Below, one piece after another: positions 42,767 to 51,562 of a stretch of 64,000 bases of DNA. The notes under the pieces were generated by a model that saw nothing but the letters and a program-made list of their open reading frames with translations, was not told where the DNA came from and did not search any database. Source of the DNA: Dyella acidiphila (GTDB lineage: Bacteria; Pseudomonadota; Gammaproteobacteria; Xanthomonadales; Rhodanobacteraceae); assembly GCF_014863405.1 (NCBI RefSeq), contig NZ_JACZZA010000002.1, positions 310,001-374,000 on the forward strand, written 5' to 3'. The stretch's first letter is position 1; the number at the start of each line of letters is the position of its first letter. Position numbers and translations under genes: made by a program.

Positions 42767-44604
42767 AAGAACAACCTCGCCACCTGATAGGTGATCAACG
42801 ACGCCGCATACGCCACGGCGAACATATAGCTGAAGGAGATGGCCACGTTACGCCAGGAATTGGTTTCGCGGCGAATCACTGCCAGCGTGGACATGCACTG
42901 CGGCGCAAACGCAAACCACACCAGCAGCGACAGCGCGGAAGCCAGCGAGAAATTGGTGGTCAACGCATGCGCCAGGCCGCCGGCCGCGGCATCGCCGCCC
43001 ACCGCGTACACCGTGGCCAGCGCCGCCACTGCGGTTTCACGCGCGGCAAAAGCGGGAATCAGCGACAGGCTGATCTGCCAGTTGAAACCCAGCGGTGCAA
43101 AAACGTATTGCAGGCCGCGGCCGAGATAACCGGCAATGCTGTAGTCGATCGCCGGACCGGCAGCGCCGGCAGGCGGCGACGGGAAGGTGGAGATGAACCA
43201 CATGATGACGGTCAGCGCCAGGATCACGCCGGTCAGGCGCTTCAGGAAGATGGCGCCGCGTTCCCACAGGCCGATCACCACGTCGCGCGGCTGCGGTACG
43301 CGATAGGACGGCAGCTCCATCAGCAGCGCATGCTCGCTGCGATCCTTGCGCATATGCTTGATCACCCAGCCGACCAGCATCGCGCCGAGAATGCCGGCAA
43401 GGTACAGCGCGAACAGCACTAGGCCTTGCAGATTGAAGATGCCCCAGACGCGATGCATCGGAATGAACGCGCCGATCAGCAGCGCGTACACCGGCAGACG
43501 CGCCGAGCAGGTCATCAGCGGCGCCACCAGGATGGTGGTGAGACGGTCGCGCGGATCCTGGATGCTGCGCGTACCCATGATGCCGGGAATGGCGCAGGCG
43601 AAACTCGACAGCAGCGGAATGAAGGAGCGCCCGGTCAGCCCTACCGACAGCATCATGCGATCGAGCAGGAAGGCCGCGCGCGGCAGATAGCCGGATTCCT
43701 CCAGCGTAAGAATGAAGAAGAACAGCACCAGGATTTCCGGCAGGAAGCCGAGCACGGTGCCCAGGCCGGTGCAGATGCCGTCCTTGAGCAAGCCCTGCAG
43801 GGGACCGGCCGGCAGCCAGATGGAAAGATGCGCGCCGATCCAGTCGAAGCCGTCGCCGATCGCATCGCTCATCGGCTTGCCGAACGAATACACCGCCTGG
43901 AATACCAGGAACATCACCACCGCCAGGATCAGCAGGCCGAACACCGGATGCAGCGCCCAGCGATCGAGTGCGTCGTCCAGCGCCGAGGTGGCGCGCGGCA
44001 TGCGCACGGTGGCATCGAGCAAGGTACGTACCTGGGCGTGCAGCCCCGCGCGGCTGACGGCATCGTCGGGCAGCGCCGAGGCGGCCACCGGCACTTCGCC
44101 GTCCACGCGTTCGATCAGCGCACGCGCACCGCCGCGCTTCACCGCCACGGTTTCCACCACCGGCATGCCCAGGCGCCGCTGCAATTCATCCACGTCGATT
44201 TCGATGCCGCGGCGGCGCGCGGTATCCATCATGTTCAGCGCCAGCACCACCGGGCGGCCCAAGCGCTTCACTTCCAGCACGAAACGCAGGTGCAGGCGCA
44301 GGTTGGTGGCGTCGGCCACGCACACGATCAGATCCGGCGCGGCTTCGCCGGGGTAATTGCCTTCCAGCACGTTGCGGGTGATCTGCTCATCCGGGCTGGT
44401 GGCATCGAAGCTGTAGGTGCCCGGCAGATCCAGAATCTGCAGCACGCGGCCGGAGGGCGCGGTAAAGCGACCTTCCTTGCGCTCCACCGTGACACCGGCG
44501 TAGTTGGCCACTTTCTGGCGCCCGCCGGTGAGCTGATTGAACAGCGCGGTCTTGCCGCAGTTGGGATTGCCGACCAGGGCAATGCGCAGCGTACCGGTGC
44601 TCAT
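42763..44604 (-). CDS. feoB: Ferrous iron transporter FeoB
   Basis: This inner-membrane Fe2+ transporter (613 aa) has an N-terminal G protein: G1 GNPNCGKT (12-19), G3 DLPGTYSF, G4 NMMD. A helical GDI-like region follows, and then the membrane core with Gate motifs (LEESGYLPRAAFLLDRMM, LSSFACAIPGIMGTRSI, MTCSARLPVYALLIGAF, PAFAARETAVAALATVY). It is shorter than E. coli FeoB mainly by its compact spacer. It overlaps feoA by four bases and the Cys-rich gene by four. Confidence 0.95.
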   Translation of the reverse strand: MSTGTLRIALVGNPNCGKTALFNQLTGGRQKVANYAGVTVERKEGRFTAPSGRVLQILDLPGTYSFDATSPDEQITRNVLEGNYPGEAAPDLIVCVADATNLRLHLRFVLEVKRLGRPVVLALNMMDTARRRGIEIDVDELQRRLGMPVVETVAVKRGGARALIERVDGEVPVAASALPDDAVSRAGLHAQVRTLLDATVRMPRATSALDDALDRWALHPVFGLLILAVVMFLVFQAVYSFGKPMSDAIGDGFDWIGAHLSIWLPAGPLQGLLKDGICTGLGTVLGFLPEILVLFFFILTLEESGYLPRAAFLLDRMMLSVGLTGRSFIPLLSSFACAIPGIMGTRSIQDPRDRLTTILVAPLMTCSARLPVYALLIGAFIPMHRVWGIFNLQGLVLFALYLAGILGAMLVGWVIKHMRKDRSEHALLMELPSYRVPQPRDVVIGLWERGAIFLKRLTGVILALTVIMWFISTFPSPPAGAAGPAIDYSIAGYLGRGLQYVFAPLGFNWQISLSLIPAFAARETAVAALATVYAVGGDAAAGGLAHALTTNFSLASALSLLVWFAFAPQCMSTLAVIRRETNSWRNVAISFSYMFAVAYAASLITYQVARLFL

Positions 44605-44843
44605 GCCTGTTCCTGCTGCACGCTCACGCGCGCGGCCTCGCTGCGGCGCAGCGCAAACCGCGTGTAGCCGATCTGCACCAGCAGGGGATCGGCACCGATC
44701 GGTCCGCGCGCTACCAGCCGCACGCGTTCGCCCTCGACAAAACCCAGGTCGCGCAGGCGTTGCGCAATGGGATCGTTGTCATGGGTATCTTCAACTCGCT
44801 CAACCACGGCAGAGGCACCTTTCGGCAGTTCGGACAGGCGCAC
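44601..44843 (-). CDS. feoA: FeoA SH3-like protein
   Basis: The 80-aa cytoplasmic protein is required for FeoB function. It has the FeoA SH3-like core: MRLSELPKGASAVV, QRLRDLGFVEGERVRLVARGP and LLVQIGYTRFALRRSEAARV. Start is GTG 44843 with no clear ribosome site; no ATG is available in frame before a stop, so GTG is kept. It is the first gene of feoA-feoB-Cys-rich protein, with a Fur-box-like site just upstream. Confidence 0.9.
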   Translation of the reverse strand: MRLSELPKGASAVVERVEDTHDNDPIAQRLRDLGFVEGERVRLVARGPIGADPLLVQIGYTRFALRRSEAARVSVQQEQA

Positions 44844-44859
44844 GGTTGCTACGCTTCTA

Positions 44860-44878
44860 AATAAGAATGGTTCGCATT
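44860..44878 (-). promoter_or_regulatory. Fur-box-like operator upstream of feoA
   Basis: AATAAGAATGGTTCGCATT agrees at about 15 of 19 positions with AATGAGAATCATTCTCATT-type Fur sites. It lies 17 bp before the feoA start. Iron repression of feoAB by Fur is well established in Proteobacteria. Confidence 0.6.
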
Positions 44879-44997
44879 GTACCGATTTTTCACATTAGTT
44901 GCAGCCGGATGACCGCAGCCGCCGCGGCGCAAGGATCTGCGTTTGCCGCCATGCGGGGACCGACTAAGATTCGCGCAACCGTCACGCAGGGTTACCC

Positions 44998-45792
44998 ATG
45001 TCCTCCTCTGTCCAGATTGCCGACCACGCCGGCATCCGCGAGCTTCGCCTGAACCGTCCCGAGGTGCACAACGCCTTCGACGACCGCCTGATTGCCGATC
45101 TCAGCGCCGCCCTGCAGGCCGCGGGAGACGACGATGGTGTGCGCGCGGTGGTGCTGACCGGGGTGGGCGCCAGCTTCTCCGCCGGTGCGGACCTGAACTG
45201 GATGCGCGGCATGGCCCAGGCCAGCGAGGCGGAAAACCGCGAGGATTCGTTGCGCCTGGCCGCGCTGATGCGCCGCCTGCAGTTCCTGCCCAAGCCGACC
45301 ATCGCGCGCGTCAACGGCGCGGCCTACGGCGGCGGCGTGGGCCTGATTGCCTGCTGCGATATCGCCATTGGCGTGAATACCGCCAAGTTCGGCCTTACCG
45401 AAGTCAAGCTGGGCCTGGTGCCGGCGGTGATCTCGCCCTACGTGATCGCCGCGATCGGCCTGCGCCAGGCGCGCCGCCTGTTTCTTACCGGCGAGATCTT
45501 CGACGCCGCCACCGCCGCGCAAATCGGCCTGCTGCACGAGGCGGTATCGCCCGAATACCTGGACGACACCGTGCACAACGTACTCAAGCAGCTGGCCAAG
45601 GCCGGCCCGGTGGCACAGCGCGAAGCCAAGCAGCTCGCCTTCGGCATGCACGGCTTCACCGCGGCACAAGCCGAGCGGGTGGACCAGGACAATGCGGCGC
45701 TGATCGCCCGCCTGCGCGTCTCCGCCGAAGGGCAGGAAGGCTTGGGCGCCTTCCTCGACAAGCGCGCCGCGGCCTGGACACACGCCAGCTGA
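44998..45792 (+). CDS. Methylglutaconyl-CoA hydratase (enoyl-CoA hydratase family)
   Basis: The 264-aa crotonase-fold enzyme has the oxyanion segments GASFSAGADLNWMRGM and ARVNGAAYGGGVGLIACCDIAIG. The catalytic acid lies in the FGLTEVKLGLVPAVISPYV block, typical of LiuC/AUH. In leucine degradation it hydrates 3-methylglutaconyl-CoA to HMG-CoA. This assignment rests on the neighbouring carboxylase and HMG-CoA lyase genes. ATG 44998 has CAGGG upstream. It is divergent from feoA. Confidence 0.88.
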   Translation: MSSSVQIADHAGIRELRLNRPEVHNAFDDRLIADLSAALQAAGDDDGVRAVVLTGVGASFSAGADLNWMRGMAQASEAENREDSLRLAALMRRLQFLPKPTIARVNGAAYGGGVGLIACCDIAIGVNTAKFGLTEVKLGLVPAVISPYVIAAIGLRQARRLFLTGEIFDAATAAQIGLLHEAVSPEYLDDTVHNVLKQLAKAGPVAQREAKQLAFGMHGFTAAQAERVDQDNAALIARLRVSAEGQEGLGAFLDKRAAAWTHAS

Positions 45793-45854
45793 CACCATGC
45801 TGGCAACAGGGCGGATTAGGCTAGGCCCATCCTTCACCGCCGCCGGGGTATGCC

Positions 45855-46370
45855 ATGAAACGCATCGTCAATATCGCCGATGTCGACCCGCAGCCCTTCC
45901 CGCCCGGCTTCGGTCCCAGCGGCGAAACGGCACAGCGCTATGAAGCGCGCATCGCCCGCATCTCCATCCAGCTGGGCGCGCAGAAGCTGGGCTACAACAT
46001 CACCGTAGTGCCGCCGGGCAAGCGCGCCTTTCCGCTGCATAACCATCGCGTCAACGAGGAGATGTTCTTCGTGCTGGAAGGCGCCGGCGAAGTGCGCATC
46101 GGCAGCGAGCGGCATCCGATCCGCCAGGGCGACATCATCGCCTGCCCGCCGGGCGGCGCGGACCAGGCGCACCAGATCATCAACACCGGCACGGCCGAAC
46201 TGCGCTATCTGGCGGTAAGCAGCAAGCTGTCGCCGGAGATCTGCGAATACCCCGACACCGGCAAGTACGGCATCCTGGGCGAATTCGGCCCCGACGCGGA
46301 AGGCAAGCCGCAGATGATCCGCATTGTCACCCGCCAGGGCGAGAACGTGGACTACTGGGAAGGCGAGTAA
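45855..46370 (+). CDS. Cupin domain protein
   Basis: The 171-aa single-domain cupin has motif 1 PLHNHRVNEEMFFVLEGAGEVRIG, with two His and a Glu as metal ligands, and motif 2 PPGGADQAHQIINTG. It has no signal peptide. It sits between the hydratase and carboxylase alpha genes of leucine degradation, 62 bases after the former, but no leucine enzyme of this type is known to me. It may be a small-molecule isomerase, dioxygenase or sensor. Confidence 0.8.
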   Translation: MKRIVNIADVDPQPFPPGFGPSGETAQRYEARIARISIQLGAQKLGYNITVVPPGKRAFPLHNHRVNEEMFFVLEGAGEVRIGSERHPIRQGDIIACPPGGADQAHQIINTGTAELRYLAVSSKLSPEICEYPDTGKYGILGEFGPDAEGKPQMIRIVTRQGENVDYWEGE

Positions 46371-46472
46371 GCGCCACCCTGCCGCGGCCGCCTCATGCTG
46401 CGGCGCGCATCGGACGGGAAACATAAATCTGCTAGTTTTATGGGCTTTGCAGAATCGGCAGGGCCTATCCGC

Positions 46473-48470
46473 ATGTTCGAGCGCGTACTGATTGCCAACC
46501 GCGGCGAAATCGCCTGCCGCGTGATCCGCACCTGCCGCCGGCTGGGCATCCACACCATTGCGGTGTATTCGGAAGCCGACCAGGACGCCCAGCACGTGCG
46601 CCTGGCCGACGAAGCGTGGCCGATCGGCGGCCCGCGACCGGCCGACTCGTATCTGCGTGCCGAGGCGATTCTTGCCGTCGCAAAAAAATCCGGTGCGCAG
46701 GCGATCCATCCCGGCTACGGCTTCCTGTCGGAAAACACCGACTTCGCCCGCGCCTGCGGCGAGGCCGGCATCGCCTTTATCGGGCCGCGTCCGGAGAGCA
46801 TCGACGCGATGGGTTCCAAGGCCGCCGCCAAGGCGCTGATGGAACAGCATGAGGTACCGCTGGTGCCGGGCTATCACGGCGCCGACCAGAACAGCGCCGT
46901 GCTGGCCGAACAGGCGCGCAAGACCGGCTTTCCGCTGATGATCAAGGCGGCGGCCGGCGGCGGCGGCAAGGGTATGCGCATTGTGCGCGCGGAACACGAA
47001 TTCGCCGATGCGCTGGCTTCCGCTCAGCGCGAAGCGGCCAGTTCGTTCGGCGACACGCGGGTGATCCTGGAACGCTACGTGGAACATCCGCGCCATATCG
47101 AATTCCAGGTGTTCGGCGATACGCACGGCAACGTGATCCATCTGAACGAGCGCGAGTGCTCGGCGCAGCGGCGCTATCAGAAGGTGCTGGAAGAAACGCC
47201 CTCACCGTTCCTGACGCCCGCACGCCGCCAGGCGATGGGCGACGCGGCAGTGGCCGCCGCCCGCGCGGTGAACTATGTCGGCGCCGGCACCGTGGAATTT
47301 ATCGTCGGGCAGGACGGTACGTTCTTCTTTATGGAAATGAATACGCGCCTGCAGGTGGAACATCCGGTCACCGAGGAAACGCTCGGCCTCGACCTGGTGG
47401 AATGGCAGCTGCGCGTGGCCGCGGGCGAAGCATTGCCGCTGCGCCAGGAACAGATCCAGGCGCACGGTCATGCGATCGAAGTACGCCTGTACGCTGAAGA
47501 TCCGGACCAGAATTTCCTGCCCGGCTCCGGCAAGCTGCGCCGCCTGCAACTGCCTGCGCCCTCGCCCCATGTGCGCCTGGACGGCGGCGTGATCGAGGGC
47601 GACACGGTAACGATTTTTTATGATCCGATGATCGCCAAGCTGATCGTGCACGACAGCAATCGCACGCAGGCATTGCAGCGCCTGCGCGAAGCGCTGGCCG
47701 AATGCGACATGGTCGGCCCCAAATCCAATATCGCTTTCCTGGAACGGCTGGTGCGCCATCCGGTGGTAACCGAAGGCCGCATCGACACCGGTTATCTGGA
47801 TCGCCACCTTAGCGAATTTCTTACCGGCGATGCCGCACCCTCGGAGCATGTCCTGTTTGCCGCCGCCACCGCCGCCCTGCTCCGCGACGAACGTGAAATC
47901 GTCGTCACTGCGCAGCGCAGCGACGATCCCTACTCGCCATGGTCGCGCGCCGATGCCTGGCGTATCGGCCATGCCGGCAAGCGCATCGTGGCGCTGGCAT
48001 GGCGCGAGCAGCGTTACGAAGTGGAAGCGCATGGCCACGACGGCGAATACCGCCTGCAATACGGCGAACTCGCCAGCGACGTGCGCGGCGCCCGTTATCG
48101 CGATGGCGTGCTCAGCGCCCGCTTCGACGGCCAGAGCCTGCGCGTGCCGGTGCATGCCGACCCGGAGCGCGTCAGCCTGCACGATGTCAACGGCCAGCGC
48201 TATACGTTCGTTCGTGCACCTGCCTTTGCATGGGAGTCGAAGGAAGGTATCGGCGGCAACCAGATCATCGCGCCGATGCCGGGCCGCATCGTGCTGGTAA
48301 AGGCGCAGGCCGGCGACAACGTCGAGGAAGGTCAGGAACTCTTGGTGATGGAAGCGATGAAAATGGAGCTGGCCTTGAAGGCACCCCGCGCCGGCACTAT
48401 TGAAAGTGTCAGCGCAACGCAGGGCGAATTCGTCGAAGCCGACGCCGTGCTTGTTCGTTTCAAGCTTTGA
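46473..48470 (+). CDS. Methylcrotonyl-CoA carboxylase biotin-containing subunit (alpha)
   Basis: The 665-aa biotin carboxylase fused to a biotin carrier uses ATP and bicarbonate to carboxylate biotin for the beta subunit. Domains are a biotin carboxylase start MFERVLIANRGEIACRVIRT, ATP-grasp loop KAAAGGGGKGMRIV, catalytic EMNTRLQVEHPVTEE, a BT-type linker region (about 500-590) and a C-terminal biotinyl domain with MEAMKME (biotin Lys630). ATG 46473 is chosen by family similarity. HMG-CoA lyase follows 26 bases later. Confidence 0.93.
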   Translation: MFERVLIANRGEIACRVIRTCRRLGIHTIAVYSEADQDAQHVRLADEAWPIGGPRPADSYLRAEAILAVAKKSGAQAIHPGYGFLSENTDFARACGEAGIAFIGPRPESIDAMGSKAAAKALMEQHEVPLVPGYHGADQNSAVLAEQARKTGFPLMIKAAAGGGGKGMRIVRAEHEFADALASAQREAASSFGDTRVILERYVEHPRHIEFQVFGDTHGNVIHLNERECSAQRRYQKVLEETPSPFLTPARRQAMGDAAVAAARAVNYVGAGTVEFIVGQDGTFFFMEMNTRLQVEHPVTEETLGLDLVEWQLRVAAGEALPLRQEQIQAHGHAIEVRLYAEDPDQNFLPGSGKLRRLQLPAPSPHVRLDGGVIEGDTVTIFYDPMIAKLIVHDSNRTQALQRLREALAECDMVGPKSNIAFLERLVRHPVVTEGRIDTGYLDRHLSEFLTGDAAPSEHVLFAAATAALLRDEREIVVTAQRSDDPYSPWSRADAWRIGHAGKRIVALAWREQRYEVEAHGHDGEYRLQYGELASDVRGARYRDGVLSARFDGQSLRVPVHADPERVSLHDVNGQRYTFVRAPAFAWESKEGIGGNQIIAPMPGRIVLVKAQAGDNVEEGQELLVMEAMKMELALKAPRAGTIESVSATQGEFVEADAVLVRFKL

Positions 48471-48496
48471 ATGCCGCCCAGGTGCAGGAGCCTCGC

Positions 48497-49408
48497 ATGA
48501 ACGACTCCATCAAAGCAGACAACGAGGTCCGCATCGTCGAGGTCGGTCCGCGGGATGGCCTGCAGAACGAGAAAACCCTGCTGCCGCCCGACGTGAAGAT
48601 CGCCTTGATCGACCGGCTCTCCACCACCGGCCTGAAAACCATCGAAGCGACCAGCTTCGTCAGCGCGCGCTGGGTGCCGCAGCTGGCCGATGCAGATGAA
48701 GTATTCCGCAAGATCCGCAAGGTACCCGGCGTGGGCTACCCGGTGCTGGTGCCGAACGAACAGGGCTACAAGCTGGCCCGCATCGCTGGCGCCAGCGAAG
48801 TATCGGTATTTACGGCGGCCTCCGAAGCGTTCAACCGCGCCAATATCAACGCCACCATCGCCGAATCGCTGCAGCGCTTCCAGCCAGTGCTGGAACGCGC
48901 AAAAGCCGAAGGCGTGAAAGTGCGCGGTTACGTTTCCACCGCCCTGGGTTGCCCTTATCAGGGCGACGTGGCGGTGGCCGATGTGGTGCGCGTGGCCAAG
49001 AGCCTGTACGAGATGGGCTGCTATGAAATCTCGCTGGGCGACACCATCGGGGTCGGCACGCCGGTGAAGGCGCGCAACATGCTGCATGCGGTGGCGCAGG
49101 AAATCCCGATGCAGTCGCTGGCGGTGCACTTCCACGACACCTATGGCCAGGCCCTGGCCAACATCATGGCCTGCCTCGACGAAGGCGTGCGCGTGGTCGA
49201 CAGTGCGGTATCCGGCACCGGCGGCTGCCCTTACGCCAAGGGCGCCACCGGCAATGTGGCCAGCGAGGATGTGGTGTACATGCTGCACGGCATCGGCATG
49301 CAAACCGGCGTGAATCTGGACCTGCTGGTGGCCACCGGTGCATGGCTGGCCGCACAGCTCAACAAACCCACCGCCAGCCGCGTGACCAAGGCACGCACCA
49401 CCGCATAG
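48497..49408 (+). CDS. Hydroxymethylglutaryl-CoA lyase
   Basis: The 303-aa TIM-barrel lyase splits HMG-CoA into acetyl-CoA and acetoacetate, the last step of leucine degradation. It has the metal/catalytic motif VRIVEVGPRDGLQNE (Arg19, Asp20), metal ligands HFHDTYGQALAN and the glycine loop SGTGGCPYAKGATGN with the active-site Cys. ATG 48497 has AGGAG six bases upstream; a TTG ten codons earlier overlaps the carboxylase stop but lacks a ribosome site. Confidence 0.93.
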   Translation: MNDSIKADNEVRIVEVGPRDGLQNEKTLLPPDVKIALIDRLSTTGLKTIEATSFVSARWVPQLADADEVFRKIRKVPGVGYPVLVPNEQGYKLARIAGASEVSVFTAASEAFNRANINATIAESLQRFQPVLERAKAEGVKVRGYVSTALGCPYQGDVAVADVVRVAKSLYEMGCYEISLGDTIGVGTPVKARNMLHAVAQEIPMQSLAVHFHDTYGQALANIMACLDEGVRVVDSAVSGTGGCPYAKGATGNVASEDVVYMLHGIGMQTGVNLDLLVATGAWLAAQLNKPTASRVTKARTTA

Positions 49409-49413
49409 GCGCC

Positions 49414-49500
49414 TAGGTTGGGTTGGCGCAGCGCAACCCAACAAATCTTTCGGCCTTCGCCGTGCATGTCTTGGGTTACGCTGCGCTAACCCGACCTACG
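49414..49500. repeat. Long inverted repeat, GGTTGGGTTAGCGCAGCG family (copy 3)
   Basis: A slightly diverged copy has the arms TAGGTTGGGTTGGCGCAGCG and CGCTGCGCTAACCCGACCTA. It follows the HMG-CoA lyase stop within 6 bases. Confidence 0.9.
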
Positions 49501-49516
49501 CGTTAAGCTTTCGCGC

Positions 49517-50002
49517 ATGCCTCATTTCCTGATCCGCCCCATCGAGCCGCGTGACAACGCCGCGGTCGCTTCGGTCATCCGCGCGGTCATGCCGGAATTC
49601 GGCGCCGACGGCCCCGGCTTCGCCATCCACGATGCCGAAGTGGACGATATGCATACTGCCTATACGCATGCGCGCAGCGCCTATTTCGTAGTGGAGCGCG
49701 ACGGCCGTGTGATCGGCGGCGGCGGGATCGCACCGCTGGAAGGCGGCGACATGGATGTATGCGAGCTGCGCAAAATGTATTTCCTGCCCGAAGCGCGCGG
49801 GATCGGCGCGGGCGGCGAGATGATGCTGCGCTGCCTGGACGCCGCGCGCCACTTCGGTTTCGCGCGCTGCTACCTGGAAACCCTTACCGGCATGGATGCG
49901 GCGCAGACGCTGTACCGCCGGCACGGTTTCACCACCCTGCCCGAACAGATGGGCGGCACCGGGCATTTCAGCTGCGATCGTTTTTACCTGCGCGAGCTGT
50001 AA
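49517..50002 (+). CDS. GNAT family N-acetyltransferase
   Basis: The 161-aa acetyltransferase has the acetyl-CoA binding motif A ELRKMYFLPEARGIGAGGEMMLRCLDAA, with the R/Q-x-x-G-x-G/A pattern, and motif B TLTGMDAAQTLYRRHGFTTL. The substrate is unknown. It starts two codons after a repeat copy. A three-gene plus-strand run follows (YdeI-like, then a second GNAT). Confidence 0.82.
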   Translation: MPHFLIRPIEPRDNAAVASVIRAVMPEFGADGPGFAIHDAEVDDMHTAYTHARSAYFVVERDGRVIGGGGIAPLEGGDMDVCELRKMYFLPEARGIGAGGEMMLRCLDAARHFGFARCYLETLTGMDAAQTLYRRHGFTTLPEQMGGTGHFSCDRFYLREL

Positions 50003-50010
50003 CCTCCTGC

Positions 50011-50613
50011 ATGAAGCCGGCGCCGCACTACGATCCCAAGGTCGATGCCTATATCGCGCAGGCGCCCGCGTTCGCCCGGCCGATCCTCGAGCACTTGCGC
50101 GCCCTGGTGCATGCGACCTGTCCCGAGGCGGAAGAAGCCATCAAGTGGCGCTGCCCGCATTTCAGTTATAACGGCCGCCTGATGTGCGCGATGGCCGCGT
50201 TCAAGCAGCACTGCGCCTTTCATTTCCGGCATTACCGGGAAGTAGTGGGCCGTTCGGCCGAGGAAGGCATGGGCCAGTTCGGCAAACTCACCTCGGTGAA
50301 AGATCTACCCGGCAAGCGGGAACTTGCCGCCTACGTACACAAGGCGATGGCACTCAATGAAACCGGCCATAAGCCGGAACGTCCCAAAGCACCGCGCAAA
50401 CCGGCCCCGGCCGTACCGGCCGACTTTGCCGCGCAGCTGCAACAGCATGCGGCGGCGCGCCAGCACTACGAGGGCTTCAGTCCCAGCGCACAGCGCGAAT
50501 ACATCGACTGGATCAACGAAGCGAAAACCGACACCACCCGCCACAAACGCATCGCTACTGCGCTGGAGTGGCTGGCACAAGGCAAGCACCGCAACTGGAA
50601 ATACATGCAATGA
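50011..50613 (+). CDS. DUF1801 / YdeI (OmdA)-like protein
   Basis: The 200-aa cytoplasmic protein has an N-terminal DUF1801-type domain (ILEHLRALVHATCPEAEEAIKWRCPHFSYNGRLMCAMAAFKQHCAFHF) and a C-terminal OmdA-type segment (HYEGFSPSAQREYIDWINEAKTDTTRHKRIATALEWLAQG). The C-terminal domain is linked to bacteriocin protection in YdeI, but the mechanism is unclear. It ends in an ATGA overlap with the following acetyltransferase. Confidence 0.8.
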   Translation: MKPAPHYDPKVDAYIAQAPAFARPILEHLRALVHATCPEAEEAIKWRCPHFSYNGRLMCAMAAFKQHCAFHFRHYREVVGRSAEEGMGQFGKLTSVKDLPGKRELAAYVHKAMALNETGHKPERPKAPRKPAPAVPADFAAQLQQHAAARQHYEGFSPSAQREYIDWINEAKTDTTRHKRIATALEWLAQGKHRNWKYMQ

Positions 50614-51176
50614 TCCGTATCGCACGCGCCGACGACGCCGACGCCATCCACGCCATCTACGCGCCGACCATCACCGGCACGGCGATCACCTTCGAGACCG
50701 AGTTGCCGGGTGCCGAGGCGATGCGCCAGCGCATCCTGACCCGACTGCAACACTACCCATGGCTGGTGTGGGAAGAACAAGGCCAGGTGCTTGCCTACGC
50801 CTACGCCACCCGCTTTCGCGAACGCGCCGCCTACGACTGGATCGCCGAAACCTCGATCTACGTGCATGCCGATGCGCGCCGCCGCGGTATCGCACGCCGC
50901 CTGTATGCGGTACTGCTGGACACGATGCGCCTGCAGGGCATCAATCAGGCCGTAGGTGTGATTACGCTACCCGGCGAAGTGAGCGTGGCCCTGCATGAGG
51001 CGATGGGTTTTACGTCGGCGGGCGTGTGGCGCAAATCCGGCTACAAGCTGGGGCAATGGTGGGATGTCGGGGTGTGGCAGAAAGAACTGCAGCCGCCGGC
51101 CAATCCGCCTTCCGCGGTGCACCCGTTTGCGTCGCTGGCCGAGTCGCCACAGTTGCAGGCGGTGCTGCAAGGCTGA
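50610..51176 (+). CDS. GNAT acetyltransferase, phosphinothricin N-acetyltransferase-like
   Basis: The 188-aa enzyme follows the Pat/Bar pattern: IRIARADDADAIHAIYAPTITGTAITFET, WLVWEEQGQVLAYAYATRFRERAAYDW, the acetyl-CoA site ADARRRGIARRLYAVLLD and HEAMGFTSAGVWRKSGYKLGQWWDVGVW. Such enzymes acetylate phosphinothricin, methionine sulfoximine or related amino acids. It overlaps the upstream gene by four bases. Confidence 0.85.
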   Translation: MIRIARADDADAIHAIYAPTITGTAITFETELPGAEAMRQRILTRLQHYPWLVWEEQGQVLAYAYATRFRERAAYDWIAETSIYVHADARRRGIARRLYAVLLDTMRLQGINQAVGVITLPGEVSVALHEAMGFTSAGVWRKSGYKLGQWWDVGVWQKELQPPANPPSAVHPFASLAESPQLQAVLQG

Positions 51177-51184
51177 AAACAAAC

Positions 51185-51208
51185 AGCCCCTCTCCTGGCG
51201 GAGAGGGG
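51185..51208. terminator. GC-rich hairpin between convergent genes
   Basis: GCCCCTCTCC and GGAGAGGGGC pair across four bases, 8 bases beyond the acetyltransferase stop and 18 before the convergent RcnB-like gene end. There is no T tract. It belongs to the CCCTCTCCCC palindrome family and may serve as a transcript end. Confidence 0.45.
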
Positions 51209-51226
51209 CAAGTTCGTGCGGGTCGA

Positions 51227-51562
51227 TTATTGGCTGGCGGCGACGATGCTGAGAATCGCACCGGTGGTGATCGCAGCCAGCAGGAAGTCGCCGTTGTCGC
51301 TGCGCACATACTGGTAACCGCGCGGCGGCGGCTTCAGGCGATAGCGCTGCCAGTCGGAAACGACGTAGCTGCCGCGGCGGTATTCGGGCGGAATGTGGCC
51401 GCCGCGCTTGTACCAGCCTTCATGGCGCCCCTGGTCATACATGCCGTGGTATTTGCCGGGCGGCGGGGGCGGCGGCGGACCCGGGCGGTACTGCGCCAGC
51501 GCAACCTGGCTGGAAACCAACATCACGCCGCAAAGGGCGAACACCGCAAGTTCTTTCTTCAT
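51227..51562 (-). CDS. RcnB-like periplasmic protein
   Basis: The 111-aa protein has a signal peptide (ALCGVMLVSSQVALAQ), a polyproline segment (PGPPPPPPPG), the RcnB hallmark IPPEYRRGSYVVSDWQRYRL and PPPRGYQYVRSDNGDFLLAAITTGAI, and a hydrophobic end. RcnB in E. coli modulates nickel and cobalt homeostasis, but most family members are uncharacterised. ATG 51562 follows AGGAGGAG. Confidence 0.85.
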   Translation of the reverse strand: MKKELAVFALCGVMLVSSQVALAQYRPGPPPPPPPGKYHGMYDQGRHEGWYKRGGHIPPEYRRGSYVVSDWQRYRLKPPPRGYQYVRSDNGDFLLAAITTGAILSIVAASQ

